Counted from the stretch's first letter, positions 1-8,820 are shown. The stretch: DNA of 64,000 bases from Acidobacteriota bacterium (GCA_016716715.1 JADJVE010000003.1:434001-498000), one strand, 5' to 3'. Program-made: numbers and translations. The notes: a model not told the origin generated them from the letters alone.

Positions 1-467
1 GCGTGCAGGTCAAGGCGTCCGGCACGTTCTACGGGCCGTACCTCGGCGGCGACAACGACTACCAGCGCTACACGTTGGACGGGTTCTTCTTCTGGGACGT
101 CGACCCGCGGCTCGTCCTCTCGACGCGCCTGAGAACGCAGAACGTCGCGGGTAACGCGCCCTTCTATGCGCGCCCGTTCATCCGGCTGCGCGGCATCCCG
201 GCGATGCGCTACCAGGGCGAGACGGCCGTGTCGCTCGATGGCGAGGCGCGTTGGGCCCTGACGAAGAGGTGGTGGCTCGTTGCGTTCGCGGGCGCCGGCT
301 GGACGGACGCCGGCACGGCGCGCGCCCTCACGGACGAATCGGTCCACGCCGGCGGCTTCGGCTTCCGCTACCTCGTCGCCCGCAAGCTCGGGATTCTGGC
401 GGGGCTCGACGTCGCGAAGGGTCCGGAGCAGTGGGCTCTCTACGTCGTCTTCGGAAGCTCGTGGTGA
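1..467 (+). CDS. C-terminal end of a BamA/TamA-like (Omp85) outer-membrane protein, 5' partial
   Basis: The reading frame is open at the left edge of the window, so only about the last 155 residues are present. They consist of alternating aromatic and charged strands typical of a beta-barrel, and end in an aromatic-terminal strand (VVFGSSW), the usual C-terminal signal for insertion by the BAM machinery. The stretch GLDVAKGPEQWALYVVFG resembles the last strands of Omp85-superfamily barrels often annotated as 'BamA/TamA family'. Upstream POTRA domains, if any, are outside the window. The GTG at position 3 is unlikely to be a real start. The barrel class is fairly sure, the exact family less so. 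Confidence 0.6.
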   Translation, partial: VQVKASGTFYGPYLGGDNDYQRYTLDGFFFWDVDPRLVLSTRLRTQNVAGNAPFYARPFIRLRGIPAMRYQGETAVSLDGEARWALTKRWWLVAFAGAGWTDAGTARALTDESVHAGGFGFRYLVARKLGILAGLDVAKGPEQWALYVVFGSSW

Positions 468-473
468 GGCGAG

Positions 474-491
474 GCGCGCGGAAAGCGCGCG
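474..491. terminator. Possible bidirectional terminator hairpin between convergent genes
   Basis: The arms GCGCGC and GCGCGC flank a GGAAA-type loop in the 46-bp gap between the converging barrel gene and the AraC regulator. There is no T tract, so intrinsic termination is only suggested by position and stem strength. Confidence 0.35.
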
Positions 492-513
492 CGCCGATGC
501 GGGTGGACGCGAC

Positions 514-1470
514 TTAAGACCTCGCGGTTTCGCGCGGACTTTCCCCGAACAGACCACGATACTGGGAGCTGAAGCGGCCCAGGTGCCAGAACCCGTGGTC
601 GAGAGCGACACGTGCGATGCGCGTCGTTGCGCCGCCGGCGCGCGGGCTCCTCAGGACCCGGCGCGCCTGGTTGAGACGCAGGCGCCGGAGATAGGTCGCG
701 GGCCCCATGCCGAGGATCTCGTGAAAGGCGAGGCTCAACGTCCGCCTCGGGACGCCGCATGCGGCACACAGGTCGCCCACCTGCAGCGAGTGATCGCCCG
801 CCTTCCCGACGAGCTTTTCCGATCGGCGAACGAGGTCGGTAGCTTGGGCGAGCGGTCGAACCGGCGGCGCCGGCGACGCCTGCGCAAACGCACCGAGGAA
901 GCCGTCGACCAGTTCGTCCTGGATCGCGGTGATCGCCGCCGTCGACCTCCGGACCTGCTCGTCGGATCGCAGGATTTTCGCGGCCTGCCGGAAGCGGACG
1001 ACGAGGTCGCGTCGCGGGGCGCCGCGCGGTTCGCAGACGCTCCATTCCCGCTTCAGGAGGCCGGAGGCTTCCGGGAACTGCCGCTTCACGATTGTCTCGA
1101 AGAGGCCCTGGCGCAGCGCCACGCACACCACGGAGAAGTTCCGGCCGTAGAGTCCGTCGTGCTCGGCGCCCGGCGCGTGGGCGAAGATCGTCCCGGTCCG
1201 GACCTGGGTGCCGTGCTGAAACGAGCGGGTGCCCGCGCCCGTGACGACGCTCAGGGTCCACATCCCCTGCGGAAACCGTCCACTGCCCCGCAGGGGCAGG
1301 TTGGTCTCCACCCAGGAAACGCCTCCGCCGGGCAGCCCGGCACGCAGGTGATGACCCCGCAGCGGCCCGGGCGCCAGCTGCGACAACTCGACGTCGGATC
1401 CGCGCAGCACCGCGGCGTAGGACTCGGCGTCCGTGATCTCGTAGTCGAGAAACTCGGTGGTGACGGCCAT
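514..1470 (-). CDS. AraC-family transcriptional regulator
   Basis: A 318-residue DNA-binding regulator. The C-terminal third (about residues 215-315) carries the double helix-turn-helix of the AraC/XylS family, including the typical CGVPRRTLSLAFHEILGMGP and YLRRLRLNQARRVL segments and the final ALDHGFWHLGRFSSQYRGLFGESP helix. The N-terminal 200 residues form a putative sensing domain; its ligand cannot be inferred. The gene is divergent from the DUF3604 gene, and the 87-bp intergenic gap probably holds both promoters, so the regulator may act on itself and on that neighbour. The ATG at 1470 gives the expected family length. Confidence 0.85.
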   Translation of the reverse strand: MAVTTEFLDYEITDAESYAAVLRGSDVELSQLAPGPLRGHHLRAGLPGGGVSWVETNLPLRGSGRFPQGMWTLSVVTGAGTRSFQHGTQVRTGTIFAHAPGAEHDGLYGRNFSVVCVALRQGLFETIVKRQFPEASGLLKREWSVCEPRGAPRRDLVVRFRQAAKILRSDEQVRRSTAAITAIQDELVDGFLGAFAQASPAPPVRPLAQATDLVRRSEKLVGKAGDHSLQVGDLCAACGVPRRTLSLAFHEILGMGPATYLRRLRLNQARRVLRSPRAGGATTRIARVALDHGFWHLGRFSSQYRGLFGESPRETARS

Positions 1471-1557
1471 CTTTGACGGGCGTTTGCCCGAAACGGATAG
1501 AGCCCGAATCGAACGAATGCTATACGAGACACGTACTCAACTCCCCAGGAGGCCGGC

Positions 1558-3488
1558 ATGACGCGAAACGCACGACTCCGCAACGCAAGGCTCGCAGCCA
1601 TGGCGGCCCTCGCCCTGGATTGCAGTTCGGCCCCGGCGCAGGAGCCCAGCCGCAACCTCCCGGCGAAACGGCTCGCAAGCCGATCGAGGCGAAGAAGCCC
1701 GATTACTCGCCGTACCCGGACCGGAAGATCCCGGCGCGCGTCCTCTGGGGCGTCGCCCACGTCCACACCGGCTTCTCCTTCGACTCGGGAATGTTCGGGG
1801 TCACGGTCACCCCCGACGACCTCTTCCGGGTCGCGACCGGCGGGGAAGTCGTCATGGACAACGGCCAGCGCTTCAAGCAGGACCGGCCGCTCGACTGGGT
1901 GTCCATCACGGACCACGCCGAGTACATGGGCATCTCCGACCAGATTCGCGCCGGCAGCCCCGAGCTCCTCGAGAACCCGCAGGGCAAGCGCTGGTACGAG
2001 ATGTCGCAGAAGGGTCCTCAGGAGGGCGTCAAGGCCGCCATCGAGGCCGTCGTCTCCATGCAGTCTGGTAAGCCGGTGTTCGACGCCAGCAAGCTCGTCG
2101 GCTCGGCCTGGGCGCAGGCCACCGCGGCGGCCGAGAAGTGGAACAAGCCGGGCGTTTTCACGACGCTGCACGGCTTCGAGTGGACTTGCGCGCCCGGCGG
2201 CAACAACCTGCATCGCACCGTGATCTTCCGCGACGGCGCGGACCGCGTGAGCCAGGTCATTCCCTTCTCCACCTTCGACAGTCAGGACCCGGCGGCGCTC
2301 TGGAAGTACATGGACGCGTACGCGAAGAAGACGGGCGGCCAAGTGCTCGCCATCCCGCACAACGGCAACCTGAGCAACGGCATCATGTACACGGCGGAGA
2401 CCTTCGACGGCAAGCCCATGGACCGCGCCTACGCCGAGGCGCGCGCCAGCCACGAGCCGCTCCAGGAGGCGACGCAGATCAAGGGCGACAGCGAGACGCA
2501 CCCCTATCTCTCGCCGGAGGACGAATTCGCCAATTTCGAGAAGTGGGACTTCGATTTCGAAAAGAAGGCGCTCGCGAAGAAGAGCGTCCTCCACGCCAAC
2601 TACGTCCGCTCGGCGTTGAAGCTGGGACTGGAGCTGGACGCGAAGCTCGGAGCCAACCCCTACCAGTCCGGCATGATCGGCGGCAACGACGCGCACGTAG
2701 GCGTCGTCACCACGAGGGAAGACAACTTCTTTGGCGAGTTCGCGAACGGATTACCTTCGCCGGACCGCTGGAAGGCGCCGCTCCTCGCGGGCGAGGACGG
2801 CAAGGTGCTGATCTCGATCTGGAACGAACAGGCCGCGGGCCTCGGCGGCGTGTGGGCGACCGAGAACACCCGCGAAGCGGTCTGGGACGCGCTGAAGCGC
2901 AGGGAGGTCTACGCGACGACGGGCGACCGGCCGACGGTCCGCGTCTTCGCGGGCTGGGACTTCACGCCGAAGGACCGCGACCGCTCGGACTTCGCGGCGA
3001 ACGGCTACGCCCACGGCGTGCCCATGGGCGGGAACCTCCGCGCGGCGCCGGCCGGCAAGCGGCCCGTCTTCATGGTCCAGGCGCTGCGCGACCCCGAAGG
3101 ACCCAACCTCGACCGCGTCCAGATCATCAAGGGCTGGCTCGGCAAGGACGGCAAGACGCACGAGCGCATCTTCGACGTCGCCGTCTCCGGCGGGCGCGCG
3201 ATCGGCCCGGACGGCCGCTGCAAGACCCCGGTCGGCAACACCGTGGACATCGCGAACGCGAGCTACACGAACACGATCGGCGCCGCGTCCCTGTCCGCGT
3301 ACTGGAAGGACCCGTCATTCGACGCCACGCAGCGCGCCTTCTATTACGTGCGCGTGATCCAGATTCCCTCGCCGCGCTGGACGGCCTACGACCAGAAGCG
3401 TTACGGCATCAAGATGCCCGACTACGTTCCGATGACGGTCACGGACCGTGCGTACACGTCGCCGATCTGGTACACGCCGGCGAAGTAG
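1558..3488 (+). CDS. Exported DUF3604 protein, apparent frameshift after the signal peptide
   Basis: From about position 1680 to the stop the frame encodes a DUF3604 protein (PHP-like family of unknown activity). Visible motifs are WGVAHVHTGFSFDSG, a SITDHAEYMG block and GGNDAHVG, which supply metal-ligand-like His and Asp residues. The best start, an ATG at 1558 five bases after a perfect AGGAGG (1547-1552), is in a different frame. That frame opens with a signal-peptide-like stretch (MTRNARLRNARLAAMAALAL, then a CSSAPAQ cleavage-like site). The two frames join if one base is missing between about 1615 and 1675. Read without correction, the main frame extends upstream to 1473 with no signal peptide. 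DUF3604 membership is secure; the break may be a sequencing error or a real mutation. The gene is divergent from the AraC regulator. Confidence 0.8.
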
Positions 3489-3493
3489 GCGGG

Positions 3494-4234
3494 ATGTCCA
3501 CATTCATTCGTAGTCTCGGGTTCGCGGTTTCGCTGTCCCTTCTCGCCGCGGGCGGCGCGTACGCACAGTCCGCGGAGTGGAAGAACACGGCCGAGGTCTA
3601 TTTCCTGGGAGGCGCGATGTCCGGCACGGCAGTTGCCGGGCCTGTCGAGGCCGAGGTGGACCTCTCGGCGTCCCAGCTCATCGAGAACCTCCAGTTCGGG
3701 GCGATGCTGAACTACCGCGGCGAGGCCGAGAGGTTCGCCGTGACCGCCGACGTCATCTTCATGGGCCTCGGCGCCTCGCGTGAGAGCACGCTGCAGACGA
3801 CGAAGGTCGACGTGGACGAGTGGATCGTCCAGGCCCACGGGAGCTGGCGCGTGACGCCGGTCTTCGAGGCGCTCGCGGGCCTGCGATTCACGTCGGTCTC
3901 GGGCACTTCCGTCCTCACGCCCGTGCGTGGGAGCTTTCAGTCGGCCGGGTTCTCGAAGAGCTGGCTCGACCCGATCGTCGGCGTCCGCGCGAAGACGCCG
4001 ATCGGGAAGGGGTGGTCTCTCGAGGGATATGGCGACATCGGCGGATTCGGAGTCGGGTGCGACCTGACGTGGATGCTCCAGGGCCGCGTGAACTGGCAGA
4101 TCTCGCGTGTCGTCGGCGTCGGCCTCGGCTATCGCGCGCTCTATCAGGACTACGGAACCGGAAGCGCCGCCGACGTCTTCGTGTGGAGGGTCACGGTCCA
4201 GGGGCCGGTCGGAGCCGTCAACATCTCGTTCTGA
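3494..4234 (+). CDS. Small outer-membrane beta-barrel protein
   Basis: 246 residues. A clear signal peptide (MSTFIRSLGFAVSLSLLAAGG, cleavage after AYAQ) is followed by alternating amphipathic strands and a C-terminal strand ending in Phe (GAVNISF), as in an OmpA/OmpW-size 8-stranded barrel. It starts only 5 bp after the DUF3604 stop, so the two are probably co-transcribed and co-translated. No ligand or enzymatic motif is visible. It could be a transport or structural barrel that works with the DUF3604 protein. Confidence 0.75.
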   Translation: MSTFIRSLGFAVSLSLLAAGGAYAQSAEWKNTAEVYFLGGAMSGTAVAGPVEAEVDLSASQLIENLQFGAMLNYRGEAERFAVTADVIFMGLGASRESTLQTTKVDVDEWIVQAHGSWRVTPVFEALAGLRFTSVSGTSVLTPVRGSFQSAGFSKSWLDPIVGVRAKTPIGKGWSLEGYGDIGGFGVGCDLTWMLQGRVNWQISRVVGVGLGYRALYQDYGTGSAADVFVWRVTVQGPVGAVNISF

Positions 4235-4240
4235 GCACTC

Positions 4241-4345
4241 GGGCAGGGAAACGTCTACGCGGGCAAGGACGGAAACGTCTACAAGCGCGACGAGAACGGA
4301 AACGGGTCGAGCCCGTCGGGCTCGAGTCCGCCGGCCTCACAGAAC
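4241..4345 (+). pseudogene. Gene remnant with GNVYAGKDGNVYKR motif
   Basis: This 159-bp gap translates in one frame, without its own start, to a repeated GNVYAGKDGNVYKR segment followed by an Asn/Gly/Ser/Pro-rich tail. The motif resembles C-terminal repeats of secreted low-complexity proteins, so the piece looks like a leftover 3' end of a lost gene. It is in phase with the preceding barrel, lying just beyond that gene's stop. A read-through extension of the barrel is a less likely alternative. Confidence 0.35.
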
Positions 4346-4393
4346 AAGCCCAGGTTAGGAGGGCGGGAGGATGTTCTGGGGTATATTCGCGGT

Positions 4394-4624
4394 ATGAGAG
4401 TCAAGACATCGGTCACGTTGTCGGGGGAGACGATTCGCGCACTCGACAGGGCTGCCGCGCCAAACTCCAATCGGTCTCGTCTGATCGAGGAGGCGGTGTG
4501 CGACTACCTGGCCCGCCGGCAGCGAGCCGCCCGGGAAGCCCGAGACCTGGCGATCCTGAATCGCTCGGCCGATCGCCTTAATCGTGAATTCCGGGACGTG
4601 CTCGAGTATCAGGCCGACGTGTGA
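4394..4624 (+). CDS. Ribbon-helix-helix antitoxin of a MazEF/PemIK-like pair
   Basis: 76 residues. The N-terminal MRVKTSVTLSGETIRALDRAA plus NRSRLIEEAVCDYLARR matches the ribbon-helix-helix (CopG/MetJ) DNA-binding fold used by many antitoxins. The charged C-terminal part (REARDLAILNRSADRLNREF) would be the toxin-wrapping segment. The stop overlaps the toxin start by four bases (GTGA), the usual layout of a toxin-antitoxin operon. An AT-rich TATATT at 4382-4387 just before the ATG could be a -10 element. The antitoxin probably represses its own operon. Confidence 0.8.
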   Translation: MRVKTSVTLSGETIRALDRAAAPNSNRSRLIEEAVCDYLARRQRAAREARDLAILNRSADRLNREFRDVLEYQADV

Positions 4625-4944
4625 AGAGAGGCGACCTCTATCGAGTGCGCCACCCGGCCGGCGACCCGAAGCGCTCTCGCGTTTTCGCTGTCGTCAGCCG
4701 GCAGGCCTTGATCGAGTCCCGCTTCTCCTCCGTCGTCTGCGCCCCCGTCTACAGCCGCCGCGACGGCCTCACGACCCAGGTGGACGTCGGGATCGACGAG
4801 GGGCTCAAGCACGAATCCAGCATCCACTGCGACGCGCTGGTCAGCCTGGCCAAGACATCCCTGACCGACTACGTGTCGAGTCTCGGGCCGACCCGGCTTC
4901 GAGCGCTCGACGAGGCTCTCCGGATCGCGCTGGCGCTCGATTGA
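4621..4944 (+). CDS. MazF/PemK-family endoribonuclease toxin
   Basis: 107 residues starting at GTG 4621. MKRGDLYRVRHPAGDPKRSRVFAVVS is the typical N-terminal strand pattern of PemK/MazF ribonucleases (RGD/Y then P..K.R..VVVS). CAPVYSRRDGLTTQVDVG and HCDALVSLAKTSL match the later core segments, including the conserved position where a Ser or Thr lies in the active groove. Members cleave single-stranded RNA at short motifs and arrest growth unless bound by the antitoxin. It is translationally coupled to the ribbon-helix-helix gene. Confidence 0.85.
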   Translation: MKRGDLYRVRHPAGDPKRSRVFAVVSRQALIESRFSSVVCAPVYSRRDGLTTQVDVGIDEGLKHESSIHCDALVSLAKTSLTDYVSSLGPTRLRALDEALRIALALD

Positions 4945-5029
4945 AACGAGCTGGTTCTGGGGATGCGCATCTGGAAGGCTCGTGGTGAAGCCGTCGGGCC
5001 GGTGCTACATTGAGTCGAGGAGAACGAAC

Positions 5030-5572
5030 ATGAGCATGCGAGTCGCTTCCCTTGCGGTCTTCGTCTCCTTCGCCTCCGTCCTGCAGGGGCAGCAGCCTGC
5101 TGCGCCGGGCTCCGCGAGCGCGTCGCCGTCCGTCGACCCCGGGCTCATCGTCTACCAGATCGACCTGGTCCCGGTCGGGTCCATGTTCGCGATGGGCCAG
5201 CCCGTGCTCGAGGGCGATTACTGGGTCTTCAGCGCCTTGCCGGAACGGACGGAGATGAAGGTTCCGAGGACAAAGGTGAAGTCGGTCGCGCGGTGGTCGA
5301 CCGACTACACCAAGCATGTCGTGTGGCGGGTGGAGCTCGCGGGGTTGGCCGGCATGCACCTCGCGCGGAACGAGCCGGTGAAGAAAGGGAAGAACTGGAT
5401 CGCGTACACCTGGAAGAACAACACGCTCGTGAGCGTGCCGGAGACGGACGTCGTGAGGATCACGCGCCTGACCGGCCCCGAGGCCTTCAAGGCCGAGCAG
5501 CTCGCGCTGGGACTCATCGTCCTCGAGGGCGCGTCCATGACACCCGGCTTCAAGGGGGGAACGCCCCGGTGA
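5030..5572 (+). CDS. Secreted protein of unknown function, possible -1 frameshift near the 3' end
   Basis: The ATG at 5030 follows GAGGAG and opens a signal-peptide-like segment (MSMRVASLAVFVSFASVLQG). About 140 residues follow with no family I recognise (VDPGLIVYQIDLVPVGSMFA...; FSALPERTEMKVPRTKVKS; WKNNTLVSVPETDVVRITR). The last sections suggest a small beta-rich periplasmic protein. The frame stops at 5572, just after a run of six G (5554-5559). The adjacent frame continues without a break to 5730 as a Pro/Gly-rich tail (SGSPAPGDPAGPGNW...). One missing G would join them into about 233 residues. The in-frame GTG at 4982 is a poorer start. Confidence 0.6.
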   Translation: MSMRVASLAVFVSFASVLQGQQPAAPGSASASPSVDPGLIVYQIDLVPVGSMFAMGQPVLEGDYWVFSALPERTEMKVPRTKVKSVARWSTDYTKHVVWRVELAGLAGMHLARNEPVKKGKNWIAYTWKNNTLVSVPETDVVRITRLTGPEAFKAEQLALGLIVLEGASMTPGFKGGTPR

Positions 5573-5737
5573 ACGTCGCGCCGGCTTCCGGTTCGCCGGC
5601 GCCCGGCGACCCGGCCGGGCCCGGGAACTGGACCTACCAGGGCCAACCCGGTGCTTACGACGCCTACGCGCCTTCGGGCGGGACGGTCGCCAAGCCGGGC
5701 GACACACCCATGGTCCCGACGCCCCGCTGACGGCATT

Positions 5738-5753
5738 CCGCCACGAGTGGCGG
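5738..5753. terminator. Hairpin after the small secreted protein
   Basis: CCGCCA-CGAG-TGGCGG forms a six-base stem and four-base loop, 8 bp after the end of the extended reading frame. A palindrome CGGGATCCCG lies just downstream (5751-5760). There is no T tract. The rest of the 5731-5890 gap shows no other clear element. Confidence 0.4.
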
Positions 5754-5890
5754 GATCCCGTCCGGCTTCGGTTCGGGCTGGAATCCTGGCCTTGGCTAGC
5801 GCCCCTAAGAGTCTGGAAACAAAAGACTAGGTGATCCATGTCCCAGGGTTCGTTGCGGGCACGCGGTTCGCAATGGAATCCGTGATTCCG

Positions 5891-6160
5891 ATGCTTCTAC
5901 GGATCACGGATGAACGTCTTGGGGACTTCACAGTCGTGCATGTTGCAGGGCGTCTGGTGGGCGAGGGCGTCGAGGAACTGGGCCGGGTCTGTGCCGCATC
6001 GCTCCGTCCCCTCCGCATCGACCTCGCAGGATTGCTCCAGGCCGACGAGCTCGGCCTCTCCCTCCTGCGCGCGCTGCGCGCGTCCGGCGCGGAACTGTCC
6101 GACGTCTCGCCGTTCATCGGTCTATTGCTCGACTCGAGGAGAGAACATGCCGCGAATTGA
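5891..6160 (+). CDS. STAS-like (anti-sigma-factor-antagonist type) small protein
   Basis: About 90 residues from the ATG at 5891; in-frame ATG 5873 and GTG 5831 are alternatives. MLLRITDERLGDFTVVHVAGRLVGE, then RIDLAGLLQADELGLSLLRAL, follows the beta-alpha-beta pattern of STAS domains, where a strand-loop (DLAGL..AD..GL) normally carries a phosphorylatable Ser. Here that position is not an obvious Ser, so classical phospho-switching is uncertain. The gene overlaps the next one by 14 bp, so it is probably translated with the DUF3011 porin. Confidence 0.5.
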   Translation: MLLRITDERLGDFTVVHVAGRLVGEGVEELGRVCAASLRPLRIDLAGLLQADELGLSLLRALRASGAELSDVSPFIGLLLDSRREHAAN

Positions 6161-7682
6161 AGAGTGGCGTTCGGCGCGCCGCGCCGCGCTCGCGCTGGCC
6201 GCCGCTTTCTTCATCGCGAGCTCGGCGCTCGCCGCCGACGCGCCCGCGCCACGCGTGACGTGCGAGTCGAAACCCGGCGAGCGCCAGCACTGTCCGGCCG
6301 ACACGTCGAAGGGCGTCGTCCTCGCCGAGTCCCATGGAAAGGCGCCGTGCCTCCTCGGCCAGACGTGGGGCTACGACCAGAAGGGCGTCTGGGTGACGGA
6401 GGGCTGCTCCGCCACGTTCGTTCTTGGGAGGCCGGAGCCTGGAGAGGCGAAGACTCCCGAGGAGCAGACGCCCGAGGAGAAGAAGAAATTCCTCGAGTAC
6501 CTGCCGACCGTGGGCTTCCGCATCTTCGAAAGCGACAAGGGGCAGGTCTACGTCCGCCTCTATTCGTATCTGCGCTACCTGAACCAGAACGGGCTCGACG
6601 CGACGTACGTCGACTCCTTCGGGACGACGAAGTCGGTTCAGACCCGTGAGGACGTTCAGCTGAACAAGGTGTTCCTGCCCTTCTCCGGCTGGTTTCTCGA
6701 CCCGAAGTTCCGTTACTACCTCTGGTTCTGGACGTCGAACGCCGCGGCTGGCGAAGGCGGGCAGGTGGTGGGCGGGGGAAGTCTGAGCTACGTCTTCAGC
6801 GACCTGATCACCCTCGGCGGCGGGCTCGGCGCCCTGCCGACCGTCCGGAGCAACGAGAACCAGTTTCCGTACTGGCTCGGCGTGGACGACCGCACGATGG
6901 CAGACGAGTTCTTTCGCGGCTCGTACACGATGGGGATCTGGATTCGGGGAAAGCTCCCGTCGTCCCTCTCGTATGCCGTGATGCTCGGCAACAACCTCAG
7001 CAACCTGGGGATCAGCGCCGCGCAGCTCTCGACCGGCCTGAACACGCAGTCGTTCCAGCTCGCCTGGACGCCGACGACGGGGGAGTTCGGCTATCTCGGC
7101 TCTTTCGGCGACTACGAGCAGCACCAGAACGTCGCGACGCGCCTCGGCGCGCACTACACCCACAGCCGCGAGGACGCCCAGAACCAGTCGAACCCGAATG
7201 CCGTCGACAACAGCCAGACCCGCCTCTCGGACGGGAACATCGTCTTCACGCGTGACCTGTTCGGTCCCGGGATCTCCGTGGACCGCGTCACGTACGAAAT
7301 GGCCACCGTCGACGCGGGGATCAAGTACAAGGGCCTCGCGCTCGAGGCGGAGTACTTCTGGCGGAGGCTGAGCAACTTCGCGGGCCCCAACACGGCCGGC
7401 ATCGCGAACATCGAGGACCACGGCTACCAGATCCAGGCGTCGGCGATGGTCGTGCCGAAGTTCGTGCAGGCCTATCTCAGCGGCTCGGAGATCCGGGGCC
7501 CATACGGGAACGCCTCGGAAGTCCGCGCGGGCGCGAACTGGTACGTCAAGGGCGAGCGGGGCGTCCGGCTGAACGCCGAATGGATCCACCTGAACAACTG
7601 CCCGACGGGCTACACGGCTCTCCCCCTCTCGGTGGGCGCGAATGGCGACGTCTACCACGTGAACTTCGAGCTGGGCTTCTGA
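6147..7682 (+). CDS. DUF3011 domain fused to an outer-membrane porin-like barrel
   Basis: 511 residues. The ATG at 6147 lies four bases after GAGGAGAG. The signal peptide (ARRAALALAAAFFIASSALAADA) is followed by a Cys-rich DUF3011 module at about residues 35-95 (VTCESKPGERQHCPAD...CLLGQTWGYDQKGVWV..GCSATF). Residues about 115-511 form a porin-like barrel with a YLPTVGFRIFES entry and a Phe C-terminus (VNFELGF). DUF3011 is usually met in small secreted proteins, so its fusion to a barrel is noteworthy; it could act as an extracytoplasmic lectin-like or plug module. It heads a run of co-oriented envelope genes (amidohydrolase, DcaP porin, glutaminase). Confidence 0.75.
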   Translation: MPRIEEWRSARRAALALAAAFFIASSALAADAPAPRVTCESKPGERQHCPADTSKGVVLAESHGKAPCLLGQTWGYDQKGVWVTEGCSATFVLGRPEPGEAKTPEEQTPEEKKKFLEYLPTVGFRIFESDKGQVYVRLYSYLRYLNQNGLDATYVDSFGTTKSVQTREDVQLNKVFLPFSGWFLDPKFRYYLWFWTSNAAAGEGGQVVGGGSLSYVFSDLITLGGGLGALPTVRSNENQFPYWLGVDDRTMADEFFRGSYTMGIWIRGKLPSSLSYAVMLGNNLSNLGISAAQLSTGLNTQSFQLAWTPTTGEFGYLGSFGDYEQHQNVATRLGAHYTHSREDAQNQSNPNAVDNSQTRLSDGNIVFTRDLFGPGISVDRVTYEMATVDAGIKYKGLALEAEYFWRRLSNFAGPNTAGIANIEDHGYQIQASAMVVPKFVQAYLSGSEIRGPYGNASEVRAGANWYVKGERGVRLNAEWIHLNNCPTGYTALPLSVGANGDVYHVNFELGF

Positions 7683-7710
7683 CGGGAAGAAGCAAGAAGA
7701 AGGGATTTCT

Positions 7711-8790
7711 ATGAAGGTTAATTGGCGGCGCGGCAGCGGCATCGGCTGTGCTGTCGCCCTTTCGCTCGCGTTCTCATTCGAAGCATCCTCACTTCGGGCG
7801 GCGGAGCCGCCTCTCTTTCACGACTCCCACATGCACCTCACGAACTTCGTCCAGGAAGGGACGGACCTTAGGGACTTCGTGAAGCTCATGGGGACGAAGG
7901 TGGGGCGCTCGACCGTCTTCGGCCTGCCTCTCCAGCAGATGTGGTCGTACGGGAACACGGGCGACTTCGCGCCGACGTACTACTTGCAGACGGACGCGCC
8001 GCTCTACTACTACTCGTTCGTCGACGCGTCCATCGCGATGGCGTACCGGTCGCTGCCGCCGGCGGACCAGGCGCGGCTCGACCCGATGATCGTCGGGTTC
8101 AACCCGTCGGACATGTACGCCGCGGACCACGTCAAGCGCGTCCTGAAGACGTTCCCCGGCGTCTTCTCGGGGATCGGCGAGTTCTCGATCCACAAGGAGT
8201 TCGTCTCGTCCAAGATCGCGGGCGAGACCGCGAGCCTGACGAATCCCGCGCTCGACCGCCTCTTCGACGTCGCGGCCGAGATCGGGCTCGTCGTCCTCCT
8301 CCACAACGACATCGACATGCCCTTCCCGAAGCCCAATCAGGAGCCGTACCAGATCTTCCAGCTGAGCGACCTGTTCCTGAGGCATCCGAAGACGACGATC
8401 ATCTGGGCGCACATCGGGCTCGGGCGCGTCGTGCGGCCGGTTCCCGACCAGCTCGGGATCGTCGAGAAGATGCTCTCGAACCCCGCGCTCGCGCACGTGT
8501 ACCTCGACCTCTCGTGGGACGAGGTCGCCAAGTACATCGTCGCGAGCCCCGAGGCGATCCGCAGAACGGCCGAAGTCGTGAACCGGCACCCGGACCGCTT
8601 CCTGTTCGGGACGGACGAGGTCGCGCCGTCGGACCCCGCGAAGTACATGAAGGTTTACGAGATGTACGCGCCGTTCTGGGCCGCCCTGACGCCGGAGGCG
8701 CGGGGAATGGTCCTCAAAGGCAACTACGAGCGTCTCTTCGACGCGGCGCGGACGCGGGTCCGCGCGTGGGAAAAAGCAAACGTCAAGTGA
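7711..8790 (+). CDS. Exported amidohydrolase-family (TIM-barrel) metal hydrolase
   Basis: 359 residues with an N-terminal signal peptide (about residues 1-30, ending SSLRAAEPP). FHDSHMHLTNF supplies the HxH metal ligands on strand 1. Later LLHNDID and IIWAHIGLGR give further His ligands, and RFLFGTDEVAP carries the final catalytic Asp, as in the amidohydrolase-2 group. The substrate is unknown; relatives hydrolyse or decarboxylate small carboxylated or amide compounds. Export is unusual for the group and fits the neighbouring porins and exported glutaminase. An ATG after GGGAAGAAGCAAGAAGAAGG sets the start. Confidence 0.75.
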   Translation: MKVNWRRGSGIGCAVALSLAFSFEASSLRAAEPPLFHDSHMHLTNFVQEGTDLRDFVKLMGTKVGRSTVFGLPLQQMWSYGNTGDFAPTYYLQTDAPLYYYSFVDASIAMAYRSLPPADQARLDPMIVGFNPSDMYAADHVKRVLKTFPGVFSGIGEFSIHKEFVSSKIAGETASLTNPALDRLFDVAAEIGLVVLLHNDIDMPFPKPNQEPYQIFQLSDLFLRHPKTTIIWAHIGLGRVVRPVPDQLGIVEKMLSNPALAHVYLDLSWDEVAKYIVASPEAIRRTAEVVNRHPDRFLFGTDEVAPSDPAKYMKVYEMYAPFWAALTPEARGMVLKGNYERLFDAARTRVRAWEKANVK

Positions 8791-8820
8791 ATCGCGGGCA
8801 CGGCCCGCAGGAGGTTGGAG

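Noticed and set aside
5540..5572. Programmed ribosomal frameshift at the six-G run
   Set aside because: No slippery heptamer of the known type plus pseudoknot can be shown, and other G-run breaks in the window point to sequencing error.
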